Positions 25,805-33,323 are shown, numbered from the stretch's first letter. The stretch is DNA of 64,000 nt from Prevotella sp. (GCA_017554105.1 JAFZIY010000025.1:58844-122843); one strand, 5' to 3'. The notes: a model not told the origin generated them from the sequence alone. Translations and numbers: made by a program.

Positions 25805-25849
25805 AATGCTGAATGTTTTTATTTTACTTTTATATTTTGTTTCTTAACT

Positions 25850-25885
25850 AAAAAAGGACCTGTCGCAAGTACGGCAGGCCCTTTT
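25850..25885 (-). terminator. trp attenuator terminator
   Basis: On the minus strand AAAAGGGCCTG, a 12-base loop, CAGGTCCTTTT (one G-T pair), then a T run, ending 46 bases before trpD. It lies 32 bases behind the leader peptide stop, the layout of ribosome-controlled attenuation. I could not fix the competing antiterminator pairing by eye. Confidence 0.85.
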
Positions 25886-25917
25886 GTGTATCTGGATGTA
25901 TCCACACGGCTAACGTC

Positions 25918-25977
25918 TCACGACTTGTTAAATCTTGAGCAGCGCCACCACCATGCTGTAAATACACTCTTATTCAT
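25918..25977 (-). CDS. trpL: trp operon leader peptide with three Trp codons
   Basis: A 19-codon frame, MNKSVFTAWWWRCSRFNKS, with three consecutive TGG codons and a TGA stop. It lies between a consensus promoter and the attenuator hairpin. Shortage of charged tRNA-Trp would stall the ribosome on the Trp codons and permit read-through into trpDCFABEG. The gene is far below the usual annotation cut-off; the evidence is the Trp run, its placement and the terminator that follows. Confidence 0.88.
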   Translation of the reverse strand: MNKSVFTAWWWRCSRFNKS

Positions 25978-26006
25978 AATTAATGCTTTATCTTTTAATT
26001 CGGATG

Positions 26007-26037
26007 CAAAGTTACATATTTTCTGATAAATCGCAAA
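26007..26037 (-). promoter_or_regulatory. trp operon promoter
   Basis: TTTG (26034-26037), 19 bp, TAACTTTG (26007-26014) on the minus strand, about 30 bases upstream of the leader peptide ATG. Confidence 0.8.
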
Positions 26038-26185
26038 CTTTTTCGTTACTTTTTTTGCTCTATTGTCAATTTTAGGAGTTATTCGCCTATTTCTGTTGTT
26101 CCTTCGGGGATGATTCCCACTCCGTCTTTAATTTCAAATTCTTCCATTTTTTTACTTTTTTTATAATCGTCGACACTGACCATAT

Positions 26186-26734
26186 TCAAAAACCTCTATT
26201 TTCTTTTCTAACCCTCATCATGCGCTCAGAGAAGCCCCCTTGGTTGGCGAAATCATTCTCCAGACGCTCCAGTTGCTTAAACAGCAGGTAGTCGGCTTGG
26301 TTTATCAAGATGATTGCCATGTTGGCTATCGTCTCTGGCGGACGTGTTTCACAGAGGCTCATGAAGAAAGCCGCATCATTATGCTTTCTGCCCAGTTCGC
26401 GCATTGCCGTCCATTCTGCCGAGCCCTCTTCCCACTGACGATGATTGCGGGTGTTCAGATAGTCGATATAGTCCTCAAGCAGTTCTTGCAGGCTTGCCTT
26501 CGCCACATTCACCAGCTTGATTTCAGTCTTAGCAGAAGTGGCTGAAGCAGCACATCCCTCTATGATATTCTGTTTGCCGGAACGAGCAGCCTGTACCATC
26601 TGGTCAATGGTGCGGTCGCCTTTCTGCAAGTACTTCTGACAGAAGTAGAAGGTCATCTGATAGATGACGTCCGTCTTCTGATAGGACAGAAGCTTGCGAT
26701 AGTTGCCTGTTCGCTTAATCAGTTTTTCCGGCAT
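26186..26734 (-). CDS. Four-helix-bundle suffix-domain protein (S23/IVS-like)
   Basis: 182 residues, predicted all-helical. The stretch S-Y-Q-K-T-D-V-I-Y-Q-M-T-F-Y-F-C, then QAARSGKQNIIEGCAAS and YIDYLNTRN, is the pattern of the four-helix-bundle family related to proteins encoded in 23S rRNA intervening sequences, in the form with an extended C-terminus (the suffix-domain variant). No function is established for the family. It is a free-standing gene here with no rRNA nearby. Its upstream region has a 10-bp tandem repeat and a long AT-rich gap. Confidence 0.75.
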   Translation of the reverse strand: MPEKLIKRTGNYRKLLSYQKTDVIYQMTFYFCQKYLQKGDRTIDQMVQAARSGKQNIIEGCAASATSAKTEIKLVNVAKASLQELLEDYIDYLNTRNHRQWEEGSAEWTAMRELGRKHNDAAFFMSLCETRPPETIANMAIILINQADYLLFKQLERLENDFANQGGFSERMMRVRKENRGF

Positions 26735-26763
26735 AGTGCTTACTGTTCTTTTAATGGTTAGAC

Positions 26764-26802
26764 TTTAACGACCTTAAGGACCTTAAGGACTTTAAGGACT
26801 AC
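26764..26802. repeat. CCTTAAGGA tandem repeat
   Basis: TTAACGACCTTAAGGACCTT followed by AAGGACTTTAAGGACTAC: three to four units of about 9-10 bases, each built on the palindrome CCTTAAGG. Confidence 0.6.
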
Positions 26803-27385
26803 AAGAACCCTAATTCTGCTTATCTGTTTTCATAGACTTTTTTCGCTTGATAAAAATAACAAGTGCAAAAATACAATTTATTTTTGAAAATGTTGTATTG
26901 TCGAAAAAAAAGAACGCTAGATTGCAAGATTGCATATTGCATTCGTTTTTTTTGAAGAGAAGAGAAATTATAGTTAATAAAGTATAATTATATTATGTAA
27001 TATATTGATTATTAATTATTTATATAATATTTATTATACAAATACTTTAACTCTCTACTCCTCGCTTGAAAAATTTTTGAATGCAATATGCAATATTGCA
27101 ATATAACTCGACACACGCGTCACTTCCGCATGTAAGGAGTGGCTCCTGACCCTCTCACTTATGGCTTCTAGGTAGGTCACTTGTGTCTCCTAGCCTCACC
27201 CCCGACCCCAAGCCTCTCTCCAAGGGGTGAGGGATACTTTGAGGGGAGGTTAGAGGGGAACTTTAGGTGGTGGTAAATCCGCTTGAAAATATTTTTTGCT
27301 TTTTGTGTAATAAACATATATAGGTGTGCGTTATAATGATAAAGAGAATAAAACAAATAGAATCAAGTAAATGTAAATGTTGCCT
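26803..27385. other. Gene-poor AT-rich gap with a GC-rich island
   Basis: No coding frame here is believable. The first two-thirds is very AT-rich (long A/T runs near 26870-27060). From about 27113 to 27261 the composition changes to a C/G-rich stretch containing CTCACCCCCGACCCC and, further on, CCAAGGGGTGAGGG and TTTGAGGGGAGG, which can fold back on itself. The style matches the GC-rich intergenic hairpin after rpe, so it is probably a small mobile or repeat-derived element. The last 120 bases are the leader of the small gene before rpe. Confidence 0.5.
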
Positions 27386-27511
27386 ATGAAGTATTTTACA
27401 CCAGAGGAAATGAAACCATCTGAGCAGACGCTCAATCTCATTCGTCAGATAGCATACACCTACAGGGTGTTCAAGAACAGTGGCAAACCGCAGGCATATT
27501 GCTTGAACTAA
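27386..27511 (+). CDS. 41-residue conserved-looking small protein
   Basis: A short frame, beginning MKYFTPEEMKPSEQTLNLIR and ending Y-C-L-N, with the central I-A-Y-T-Y-R-V-F. It stops 11 bases before rpe on the same strand. Composition is that of a real folded or amphipathic small protein, and I recall very similar peptides (P-S-E-x-T-L...I-R-Q...A-Y-T-Y-R-V) in other Prevotella and Bacteroides genomes, but cannot check. Function unknown. The rpe gene may be coupled to it. Confidence 0.7.
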   Translation: MKYFTPEEMKPSEQTLNLIRQIAYTYRVFKNSGKPQAYCLN

Positions 27512-27522
27512 ACTGAAGAAAA

Positions 27523-28170
27523 ATGGCACTTGTCTCACCCTCTTTGCTTGCCGCTAATTTCCTTGACCTACAGTCGGACATCGAAATGATTAACAGCAGT
27601 GAGGCCGATTGGCTTCACATGGACATCATGGACGGTGTCTTCGTTCCCAACATCTCATTCGGATTCCCCGTACTGGAGGCGGTGTCGAAGATATGCAAGA
27701 AACCCCTTGACGTGCATTTCATGATTGTTCACCCTGAGCAATATATCGCCCAGACGGCAAAGATAGGTGCAATGATGATGAACGTGCACTATGAGGCGTG
27801 TACGCATCTGAACCGTACCATACAGGAGATTCACGATGCCGGAATGAAGGCTGGCGTAACACTGAATCCCTCGACACCCGTCTCGTGTCTTGAGGACGTG
27901 ATTGCCGATGTCGATATGGTATTGCTGATGAGCGTCAACCCTGGATTCGGCGGGCAGAAGTTTATTGAGAACACAATAAACAAGGCTCAGCGCCTGAGAA
28001 AACTCATTAAGGAGTCGGGCTCTAATGCGTTGATTGAGGTCGATGGGGGAGTGCAGGGTGAGACTGCACCCCGTCTTGTTGCCGCAGGTGTTGACGTGCT
28101 TGTCAGCGGAAGTTATGTCTTCCGTGCCTCAGATCCTCATGAAACGATTAGACAACTGAAGGCGCTTTAA
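27523..28170 (+). CDS. rpe: Ribulose-phosphate 3-epimerase
   Basis: 215 residues, a TIM barrel interconverting ribulose-5-phosphate and xylulose-5-phosphate in the pentose phosphate pathway. Metal and catalytic residues are in L-H-M-D-I-M-D-G-V-F-V-P-N, V-H-F-M-I and I-E-V-D-G-G-V; MSVNPGFGGQKF is the family's phosphate-loop block. Begins just behind the 41-codon gene; ends at a strong hairpin shared with the opposing sigma-factor gene. Confidence 0.95.
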   Translation: MALVSPSLLAANFLDLQSDIEMINSSEADWLHMDIMDGVFVPNISFGFPVLEAVSKICKKPLDVHFMIVHPEQYIAQTAKIGAMMMNVHYEACTHLNRTIQEIHDAGMKAGVTLNPSTPVSCLEDVIADVDMVLLMSVNPGFGGQKFIENTINKAQRLRKLIKESGSNALIEVDGGVQGETAPRLVAAGVDVLVSGSYVFRASDPHETIRQLKAL

Positions 28171-28200
28171 AAAGCCCCTCCGGCTCCCCCAAGGGGGAGG
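28168..28200. terminator. GC-rich hairpin between rpe and the sigma-factor gene
   Basis: AAAAAGCCCCTCCGGCTCCC then CCAAGGGGGAGG: CTCCCCC/GGGGGAG stem with the C-C-T-C-C-G-G-C-T prefix, an intergenic motif often seen in Bacteroidetes. It can terminate both convergent transcripts. Confidence 0.65.
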
Positions 28201-28797
28201 TTAAATCATGTTGAGAGCCACGTTGTGCTCCTTGGCCATGCGTCTCATGTTGATGATGGCATAGCGCATGCGGCCGAGGGCCGTGTTTATGCTTACGCCT
28301 GTGGTCTCTGCTATCTCCTTGAACGACAGTTCCTGATAGTAGCGCATGAAAACCACTTCACGCTGTGAGGGAGGCAGGTTCTCCATGATGCGTCTTACAT
28401 CACGCAGTATCTGCTCATTCACATAGTCAGCCTCTACGAAACCATCAAGAATATCCTTTGGATTAAGGTTGCTCAGGTCGTTGTCCTGAGTAGGCTCGAT
28501 AATATTCTGTGCCTTCTGGTCACGGAACCAGTCCATTACGGCGTTATGTGCGATGCGCATCATCCAACCCAGGAACTTGCCACATGGACGGTAATGCCCG
28601 TGGTTGAGTTTGGCAATGGCCTTCAGGAAGGTCTCTTGGAAAATGTCTTCTGCCGTGTCCTTGTCGCGCACAACAAAGAGGATATATTGAAACAATCTAT
28701 CCTGTGTACGTCCAAGAAGCAAGTCGAAAGCACGGTTGTTCCCATTAACATAAGATAATGCCAACTCTTCGTCGGTCATATCATGCAAATCTTTCAT
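28201..28797 (-). CDS. RNA polymerase sigma-70-family (ECF-type) factor
   Basis: 198 residues with sigma regions 2 and 4 only. Region 2: NNRAFDLLLGRTQDRLFQYI and DTAEDIFQETFLKAI with FLGWMMRIAHNAVMDWFR. Region 4: LPPSQREVVFMRYYQELSFK, then EIAETTGVSINTALGRMRYA. No anti-sigma gene is adjacent, which is unusual for an ECF factor and suggests a constitutive or differently controlled member. It has its own promoter, back to back with the riboswitch promoter. Confidence 0.88.
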   Translation of the reverse strand: MKDLHDMTDEELALSYVNGNNRAFDLLLGRTQDRLFQYILFVVRDKDTAEDIFQETFLKAIAKLNHGHYRPCGKFLGWMMRIAHNAVMDWFRDQKAQNIIEPTQDNDLSNLNPKDILDGFVEADYVNEQILRDVRRIMENLPPSQREVVFMRYYQELSFKEIAETTGVSINTALGRMRYAIINMRRMAKEHNVALNMI

Positions 28798-28923
28798 CTT
28801 CTATATATTTAATATTTCGAAGTAAAGATATATATCTATAGGCAACCTTTTGTTTTTAGTTATTAATAAAAATGAATACTAAGACATGCGTTGATAGGAT
28901 GCAATCATTGCAATTCTTGGCTG

Positions 28924-28955
28924 CAAAGATATGTAGAATAGTTTAATCAAACAAA
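28924..28955 (-). promoter_or_regulatory. Promoter of the sigma-factor gene
   Basis: TTTG (28952-28955), 20 bp, TATCTTTG (28924-28931) on the minus strand, giving a leader of about 120 bases. Confidence 0.65.
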
Positions 28956-28981
28956 TTTTTTTATAAAAAAGTGACAAAAAG

Positions 28982-29012
28982 TTTGTAGAAAACACAAAAA
29001 AATGTAATTTTG
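28982..29012 (+). promoter_or_regulatory. Promoter of the cobalamin riboswitch transcript
   Basis: TTTG (28982-28985), 19 bp, TAATTTTG (29005-29012), immediately upstream of the aptamer. Confidence 0.7.
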
Positions 29013-29017
29013 CAAGC

Positions 29018-29208
29018 GCTAAGGTTCACTTTTCAGAGTGATTAATAGGGAACGGGGTGTGATTCCCCGACTGTCTCGCAGCTGTGAGTCCCTTTATAGT
29101 ACTGAAGCAAGAAAATCCACTGCCCCTTCGTTTTATCCCGGGCGGGAAGGAGCATCAGTATGGGACGTAGTCAGAAGACCTGCCTTATGCTATAGAGGTC
29201 TGCCTCTC
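29018..29208 (+). ncRNA. Cobalamin riboswitch without an adjacent target gene
   Basis: Conserved elements occur in order: AAGGTTCAC, then AATAGGGAACGGGGTGTGAT with TCCCCGACTG, TCTCGCAGCTGTGAG, and the B12 box AGTCAGAAGACCTGCC at 29169-29184, followed by a small hairpin (AGAGG-TCTG-CCTCT). This is a complete adenosylcobalamin-class aptamer with its own promoter. The plus strand downstream holds no gene: only micro-frames and then a hairpin, after which comes a convergent gene. It may control a small RNA or antisense read-through, or be left over from a lost cobalamin-uptake gene. Confidence 0.88.
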
Positions 29209-29246
29209 TCGATGCAAGGGGCGCAGGCAATGGTTTCAGAAAAGTA

Positions 29247-29291
29247 ATGCGTTTCACGTGGTGCTATGCGCCATGTTGTCGTGTAGGGTAG
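29247..29291 (+). CDS. Possible 14-codon peptide behind the riboswitch
   Basis: MRFTWCYAPCCRVG, three cysteines. Its ATG overlaps the stop of a five-codon frame beginning at 29230 (M-V-S-E-K) as TAATG. The same stretch forms a 9-bp hairpin (ACGTGGTGC-TAT-GCGCCATGT), so it may simply be the riboswitch's expression platform. Low certainty. Confidence 0.2.
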   Translation: MRFTWCYAPCCRVG

Positions 29292-29334
29292 AGTTTTATT
29301 AACTAACGTGTATTATTATATAAGTTTTTTAGTG

Positions 29335-29370
29335 AGAATAGCGAGTCCGTGAGGCCTCGCTATTCTTTGT
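29335..29370. terminator. Hairpin between riboswitch transcript and reductase gene
   Basis: AGAATAGCGAG, 10-base loop, CTCGCTATTCT then TTG. An 11-bp perfect stem with a weak T tail, positioned to end both the riboswitch RNA and the convergent tat-reductase operon. Confidence 0.7.
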
Positions 29371-29384
29371 ATTGATACTTGCAT

Positions 29385-30821
29385 TTATGCGTTGTCTATC
29401 GATTCCTGGGCTTTCTTTATTGTCTGGTTCGCATCTTTCATTCCTTCCACAAACTCGTCAATCTTTCTCATCTCCTTTGGAATGTCAATGCGTTGTGGGC
29501 AGTGCTCAACACACTGGCCGCACCCGATGCAATGGTTTGCCTGCCTTAGTTTTGGCACGCTGCGGTCATACCCGATGAGGAAGGCACGCCGTTGTTTTGC
29601 ATATTCCGAGTCCTCCCTGTGTCTTGGCATGTTGCCTTCCTTGATGCATTTGTTGTAATGCGAGAAAATGGCCGGGATGTTTATGCCATACGGACAAGGC
29701 ATGCAATAGTTGCACTCGTTGCAGGGTATTGTCTTGAGGTCGTAGATGTCCTTTGCTATCTCCATCAGGAAGTCGTCTTCCTCTTTCGATATGGGTTCCA
29801 GCGGAGAGTAGGTCCAGATGTTCTCCTGCAGGTGCTCCATGTACGTCATACCGCTCAATACCGTCAGCACGCCCTCGGGTGTTCCGGCAAAGCGGAAAGC
29901 CCATGATGCGACGCTGTCCTCATGTCTCTTGGCCTTCATCTTCTCAACAATTGGGTCGGGCACATTGGCGAGACGTCCACCAAGCAGGGGTTCCATTATG
30001 ACCGCCGGTATTCCTCTCTTGTGCAGTTCGCCATAGAGATAGACGGCATCGGTGTTGCGTGGGTTTATCTCGTCTGCGAAGTTCCAGTCGAGATAGTTGA
30101 GTTCTATCTGTACGAAGTCCCAATGATAGCGTCCCTCGTCGTGCCACTTAAGCAGCATGTCGTAAATGGCGATGTCTCCATGATATGAGAATCCGAGGTT
30201 GCGAATCCTTCCTTTCTTCTTTTGCTCAACGAGCCAATCGAGTATTCCGTTGTCCATGAAACGGGCGTTGAAGGTCTCTAAGGCATCATTGCCGCCGCCG
30301 ATGCCATGAAGCAACAGATAGTCGATGTAGCCCACCTGCAGTTTCTTGAGTGACTCCTCAAACATAGCCTGTGACTCCTTGGCCCCCATTGCCTCGGGAC
30401 TGAAGTTGGACAGTTTTGTCGCGATAAAATACTCTGAGCGTTTGTGTCTGCTGAGTGCGATTCCTGTCGCCTCCTCTGACAGTCCCCTGCAGTACACTGG
30501 TGAGGTGTCGAAGTAGTTCACACCGTGTTCGATGGCATAGTCCACCTCTCTGTTCACCATCTCCTGGTCGATGGGAGCATCTTTGTTCTCTTTCATATCA
30601 CTGCCTCCTTCCATTGGCAGCCTCATCATTCCATATCCGAGAAGTGACACCTTGTCGCCGGTGTTGGGATTCACCCTCATGGTCATCTTTCCCTTTGGAG
30701 GCTCTCCACGTCCGTTATTGTTCTCCTTCTCTCCCTTGCATGCTGCCAGCAGTGCGGAAGAAGCTATTGCTCCGCCGCCGAGCAGTTTCAGGAAGTCTCG
30801 TCTGTTGATATCTTTTTTCAT
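29385..30821 (-). CDS. Tat-exported aldo/keto reductase with ferredoxin-type C-terminus
   Basis: 478 residues. A Tat signal N-R-R-D-F-L-K-L-L-G-G-G opens the protein, followed by a lipobox (A-L-L-A-A-C, C28), so it is probably exported folded and lipid-anchored. The aldo/keto reductase barrel follows (LGYGMMRLPMEGG, YFDTSPVY, YIDYLLLHG). Two 4Fe-4S motifs close it: cysteines 367, 370, 373, 377 and 431, 434, 437, 441. Exported iron-sulfur reductases need the Tat route, and tatA/tatC are in the same operon. The substrate is unknown; electrons may come from the polyferredoxin encoded just upstream. Confidence 0.88.
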   Translation of the reverse strand: MKKDINRRDFLKLLGGGAIASSALLAACKGEKENNNGRGEPPKGKMTMRVNPNTGDKVSLLGYGMMRLPMEGGSDMKENKDAPIDQEMVNREVDYAIEHGVNYFDTSPVYCRGLSEEATGIALSRHKRSEYFIATKLSNFSPEAMGAKESQAMFEESLKKLQVGYIDYLLLHGIGGGNDALETFNARFMDNGILDWLVEQKKKGRIRNLGFSYHGDIAIYDMLLKWHDEGRYHWDFVQIELNYLDWNFADEINPRNTDAVYLYGELHKRGIPAVIMEPLLGGRLANVPDPIVEKMKAKRHEDSVASWAFRFAGTPEGVLTVLSGMTYMEHLQENIWTYSPLEPISKEEDDFLMEIAKDIYDLKTIPCNECNYCMPCPYGINIPAIFSHYNKCIKEGNMPRHREDSEYAKQRRAFLIGYDRSVPKLRQANHCIGCGQCVEHCPQRIDIPKEMRKIDEFVEGMKDANQTIKKAQESIDNA

Positions 30822-30835
30822 GATGGCAATTCTTT

Positions 30836-32353
30836 TTAAATTATTCTATGCATTTCGTGTCCTTCTACATATATTGCAGGGAATGGTCGGGCGGGGCAGA
30901 GGTTCTCGCACGCACCGCAACCGATGCACTTTTGAGTGTTCACGGCTGGTACCAATGGCGCGTTCTCGTCGTCTTCTCTCAGAGGAACCATAAGTATTGC
31001 GCCAGTAGGACAGTGACGGGCACAGTTTCCGCACTCCACAGCCTCCTGGTCCTTGTCAGCATCGGTAATGACGGGTATACACTGGTCCTTAATCCATACG
31101 GCGTGACCTATCTGTATGCTCGTCTTCTCCTCTCGTCTTATGGGTTTTATTGCACCTGTGGGACACACTTCGGAGCAGCGATGGCACTCCGGACGGCAAT
31201 ATCCCCTCTCATAACTCATCGTGGGCTGCATCAGCGTCATCAGGTCTGTAGATGGTCTCAGCACGTCATTGGGACATTCCGACACGCATAACTGGCATGC
31301 GGTGCAGTGCTGCGACATGTTCTTTGCAGAGAAAGAGCCTGGAGGAGTGATAGGGGTCTTACGCTCCGGTGCTTCCTTGTCTTCAATGACAGCCAGTCCT
31401 CCGTCGGTCTTTTTCTTTACCTGTGCCAGAGCAGCCGTTGTTGTTGCAAGTGCTGCACCGACAAGAAACGCACGTTTTCCCTCATCTACCTCTTGCTTCT
31501 CACCTCTCACCTCTTGCTTCTTATCTCTCACCTCTTGCTTCTTCCTTCTCATTCCGTAATGCAGAGCGTCGAAACTACATTCTTCAAGGCAGTTGCCACA
31601 CGTCACGCAACGGCTATAGTCAACGGTCATGTTCTTATAGTCGATGCACGAGGCCTTGCAGTTCTTGGAACACTTGGAGCACTTGCGGCACTTGTCCTCA
31701 TCGAAATAGACCTTGAAAAGCGAGATGCGGGCGAAGAAACTCAGTATTGTGCCTACCGGACAGATGGTGTTACAGTAGGTTCTTCCACTTCGCCAAGCAA
31801 GGTAAGCGATGACGATAAAGGTAACTGCTGCGATAATGAAGGTGGGAAGTGACTTAATCCATACATCTGTATGATAGAAAGCATAACTGTCAAAGTGCTC
31901 TGCTATTGAGGCAAGTATATTGTTGCCAAAGAGATATATGGGACGCAGAAGATTCTCGGCAATCCTTCCGTAACTGCTATATGGAGCGAGAAGGGCGACG
32001 AAAGAGCCAATTCCTGCAACAAGTGCGACAACGAATACCGCAAGTACAGGGTATCTCAGCCATTTTCTTTCCTTAGAGAAACTATAGCGGTTTTTCTTCT
32101 TTCGGAACCACGCTATGATATCTTGCATTATGCCGAGAGGACACACGACAGAACAGTAAATCCTGCCTAATAGCAAAGTCAGCAAGATTAATAGCACCAC
32201 GATTATCATGTGCATCGCAAGCACTGCCGGCAGGAACTGTATCTTTGCCATCCATCCGAACCATCTGTGGAATGTGCCAGTGAAATCGAGGAACAACAGT
32301 GTTATCAGTGCGAACACGATTGTTGCTAAAGTGATTCTTATTTTCCTTAACAT
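30836..32353 (-). CDS. NapH-like/NapG-like polyferredoxin fusion
   Basis: 505 residues. The N-terminal part has about five membrane helices with two C-x-x-x-C-P loops (C67/C71, C194/C198) as in NapH, then two 4Fe-4S motifs (from C222 and C249). A Lys/Glu repeat linker (271-289) leads to a second Tat-signal-like stretch (G-K-R-A-F-L-V-G at 292-299, then Ala-rich). Four more cysteine clusters follow (from about C350, C386, C441 and C476), as in the exported ferredoxin NapG. It should carry quinol electrons across the membrane to a periplasmic acceptor, plausibly the reductase 14 bases downstream. The fusion is in one clean frame. Confidence 0.8.
   Translation of the reverse strand: MLRKIRITLATIVFALITLLFLDFTGTFHRWFGWMAKIQFLPAVLAMHMIIVVLLILLTLLLGRIYCSVVCPLGIMQDIIAWFRKKKNRYSFSKERKWLRYPVLAVFVVALVAGIGSFVALLAPYSSYGRIAENLLRPIYLFGNNILASIAEHFDSYAFYHTDVWIKSLPTFIIAAVTFIVIAYLAWRSGRTYCNTICPVGTILSFFARISLFKVYFDEDKCRKCSKCSKNCKASCIDYKNMTVDYSRCVTCGNCLEECSFDALHYGMRRKKQEVRDKKQEVRGEKQEVDEGKRAFLVGAALATTTAALAQVKKKTDGGLAVIEDKEAPERKTPITPPGSFSAKNMSQHCTACQLCVSECPNDVLRPSTDLMTLMQPTMSYERGYCRPECHRCSEVCPTGAIKPIRREEKTSIQIGHAVWIKDQCIPVITDADKDQEAVECGNCARHCPTGAILMVPLREDDENAPLVPAVNTQKCIGCGACENLCPARPFPAIYVEGHEMHRII
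31488..31550. repeat. Three 21-bp tandem units inside the polyferredoxin gene
   Basis: Three head-to-tail units beginning ACCTCTTGCTTCT, differing by a few bases. In the coding frame they give a seven-residue repeat (K-K-Q-E-V-R-D/G) that forms the linker between the two ferredoxin halves. Confidence 0.85.
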
Positions 32354-32397
32354 CTTTGTATTATTATATTGTTTACGGTTGTTCTAAGAATAAAAGG

Positions 32398-33120
32398 CTA
32401 TCGTCTCACTAAAAAGACACTTGCCTCATATAGTATGTATATAGGTAGGGAGACAACCAACAGGGTAAAGATATCACCCGTAGGTGTGATGATTGCGGCA
32501 ATGATGAGAATCGCTACAATGGCGTGACGGCGGTAATGCGTCATCCATTCTGATTTCAACAATCCTAACCTTCCTAATATCCAGCATATAACAGGCAACT
32601 CAAATATTATTCCAAACCAGAGGCTCATCATCAGCAGACTATCCACATAACTGCTTAACGACAGCATGTTCTCTACCTCAGAACTGACACTATAGGTTCC
32701 GAGAAACCTGACTGTCAGGGGGAAAACGAGGAAATAGTTCAGTGCTACACCAACGATGAACATGATGTAAGCACTCAATGTAATGGTTACCGAGTATCTC
32801 CTTTCGTTTTCATAGAGTGCGGGAGAGATGAAATGGAATAATAAGTATAGTATGTATGGCGATGCAACGAGGAGTCCAACGGTTAGTGCCACTTTCATGT
32901 GTATGGTGAACTGCTCTGCCAATCCTGTGTTTATCAGTCTTATGTCAAAAGGTCCTGTTCCGATTAAACGGTACAGGAAGAAGTCGGACTTGCTCGGTGC
33001 GAGAACAATATCAAAAAGAGTTTCCTTGAATGCAAAGGCAATTAAACCCATTGCCACTGCAGCAATGGCCATGCGTATCAGACTGCCGCGCAATTCATCG
33101 AGATGCTCCCAGAATGTCAC
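32398..33120 (-). CDS. tatC: Sec-independent protein translocase TatC
   Basis: 240 residues, six membrane helices. Family signatures include [11 protein letters not shown] at the N-terminus, the signal-recognition site, and FVFPL-type segments such as [13 protein letters not shown] and [14 protein letters not shown]. It is the receptor for twin-arginine signals. It overlaps tatA by four bases, and the operon goes on to a polyferredoxin and a Tat-signal reductase. Confidence 0.95.
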   Translation of the reverse strand: MTFWEHLDELRGSLIRMAIAAVAMGLIAFAFKETLFDIVLAPSKSDFFLYRLIGTGPFDIRLINTGLAEQFTIHMKVALTVGLLVASPYILYLLFHFISPALYENERRYSVTITLSAYIMFIVGVALNYFLVFPLTVRFLGTYSVSSEVENMLSLSSYVDSLLMMSLWFGIIFELPVICWILGRLGLLKSEWMTHYRRHAIVAILIIAAIITPTGDIFTLLVVSLPIYILYEASVFLVRR

Positions 33121-33302
33121 TCCTCTTCTTTCTTCTCGATAGTTTCCTCTTTCTCTTCCTTCACTTCTTCGGACATTCCGTCCTTAAAACTCTTTACTCC
33201 ACGTCCCATTCCTTTCATCAGCTCGGGAATTTTCTTTCCTCCGAACAAGAGCAGAATGACGAGAACGATGAGAATAATCTCTCCTGTTTTTAGTCCAAAC
33301 AT
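33117..33302 (-). CDS. tatA: Twin-arginine translocase TatA
   Basis: 61 residues: an N-terminal helix ([12 protein letters not shown]), the hinge F-G-G-K-K-I-P-E-L, then the amphipathic [12 protein letters not shown] and a Lys/Glu tail. The only TatA/B-type gene here, so it may serve both roles, as in minimal TatAC systems. First in the operon. Confidence 0.92.
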   Translation of the reverse strand: MFGLKTGEIILIVLVILLLFGGKKIPELMKGMGRGVKSFKDGMSEEVKEEKEETIEKKEEE

Positions 33303-33309
33303 ATATCTG

Positions 33310-33323
33310 ATGTATTAATACAT
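33310..33323. promoter_or_regulatory. Palindrome in the tatA leader
   Basis: ATGTATTAATACAT, a perfect 14-bp palindrome between the predicted start of transcription and the tatA ATG. It could be an operator, or chance in an AT-rich region. Confidence 0.25.

Noticed and set aside
27263-27538. A 91-codon minus-strand frame
   Set aside because: Antisense to the 41-codon gene and AT-rich leader; no supporting features.
29038-29247. A 69-codon frame across the cobalamin aptamer
   Set aside because: It crosses conserved riboswitch elements and has no protein-like features.
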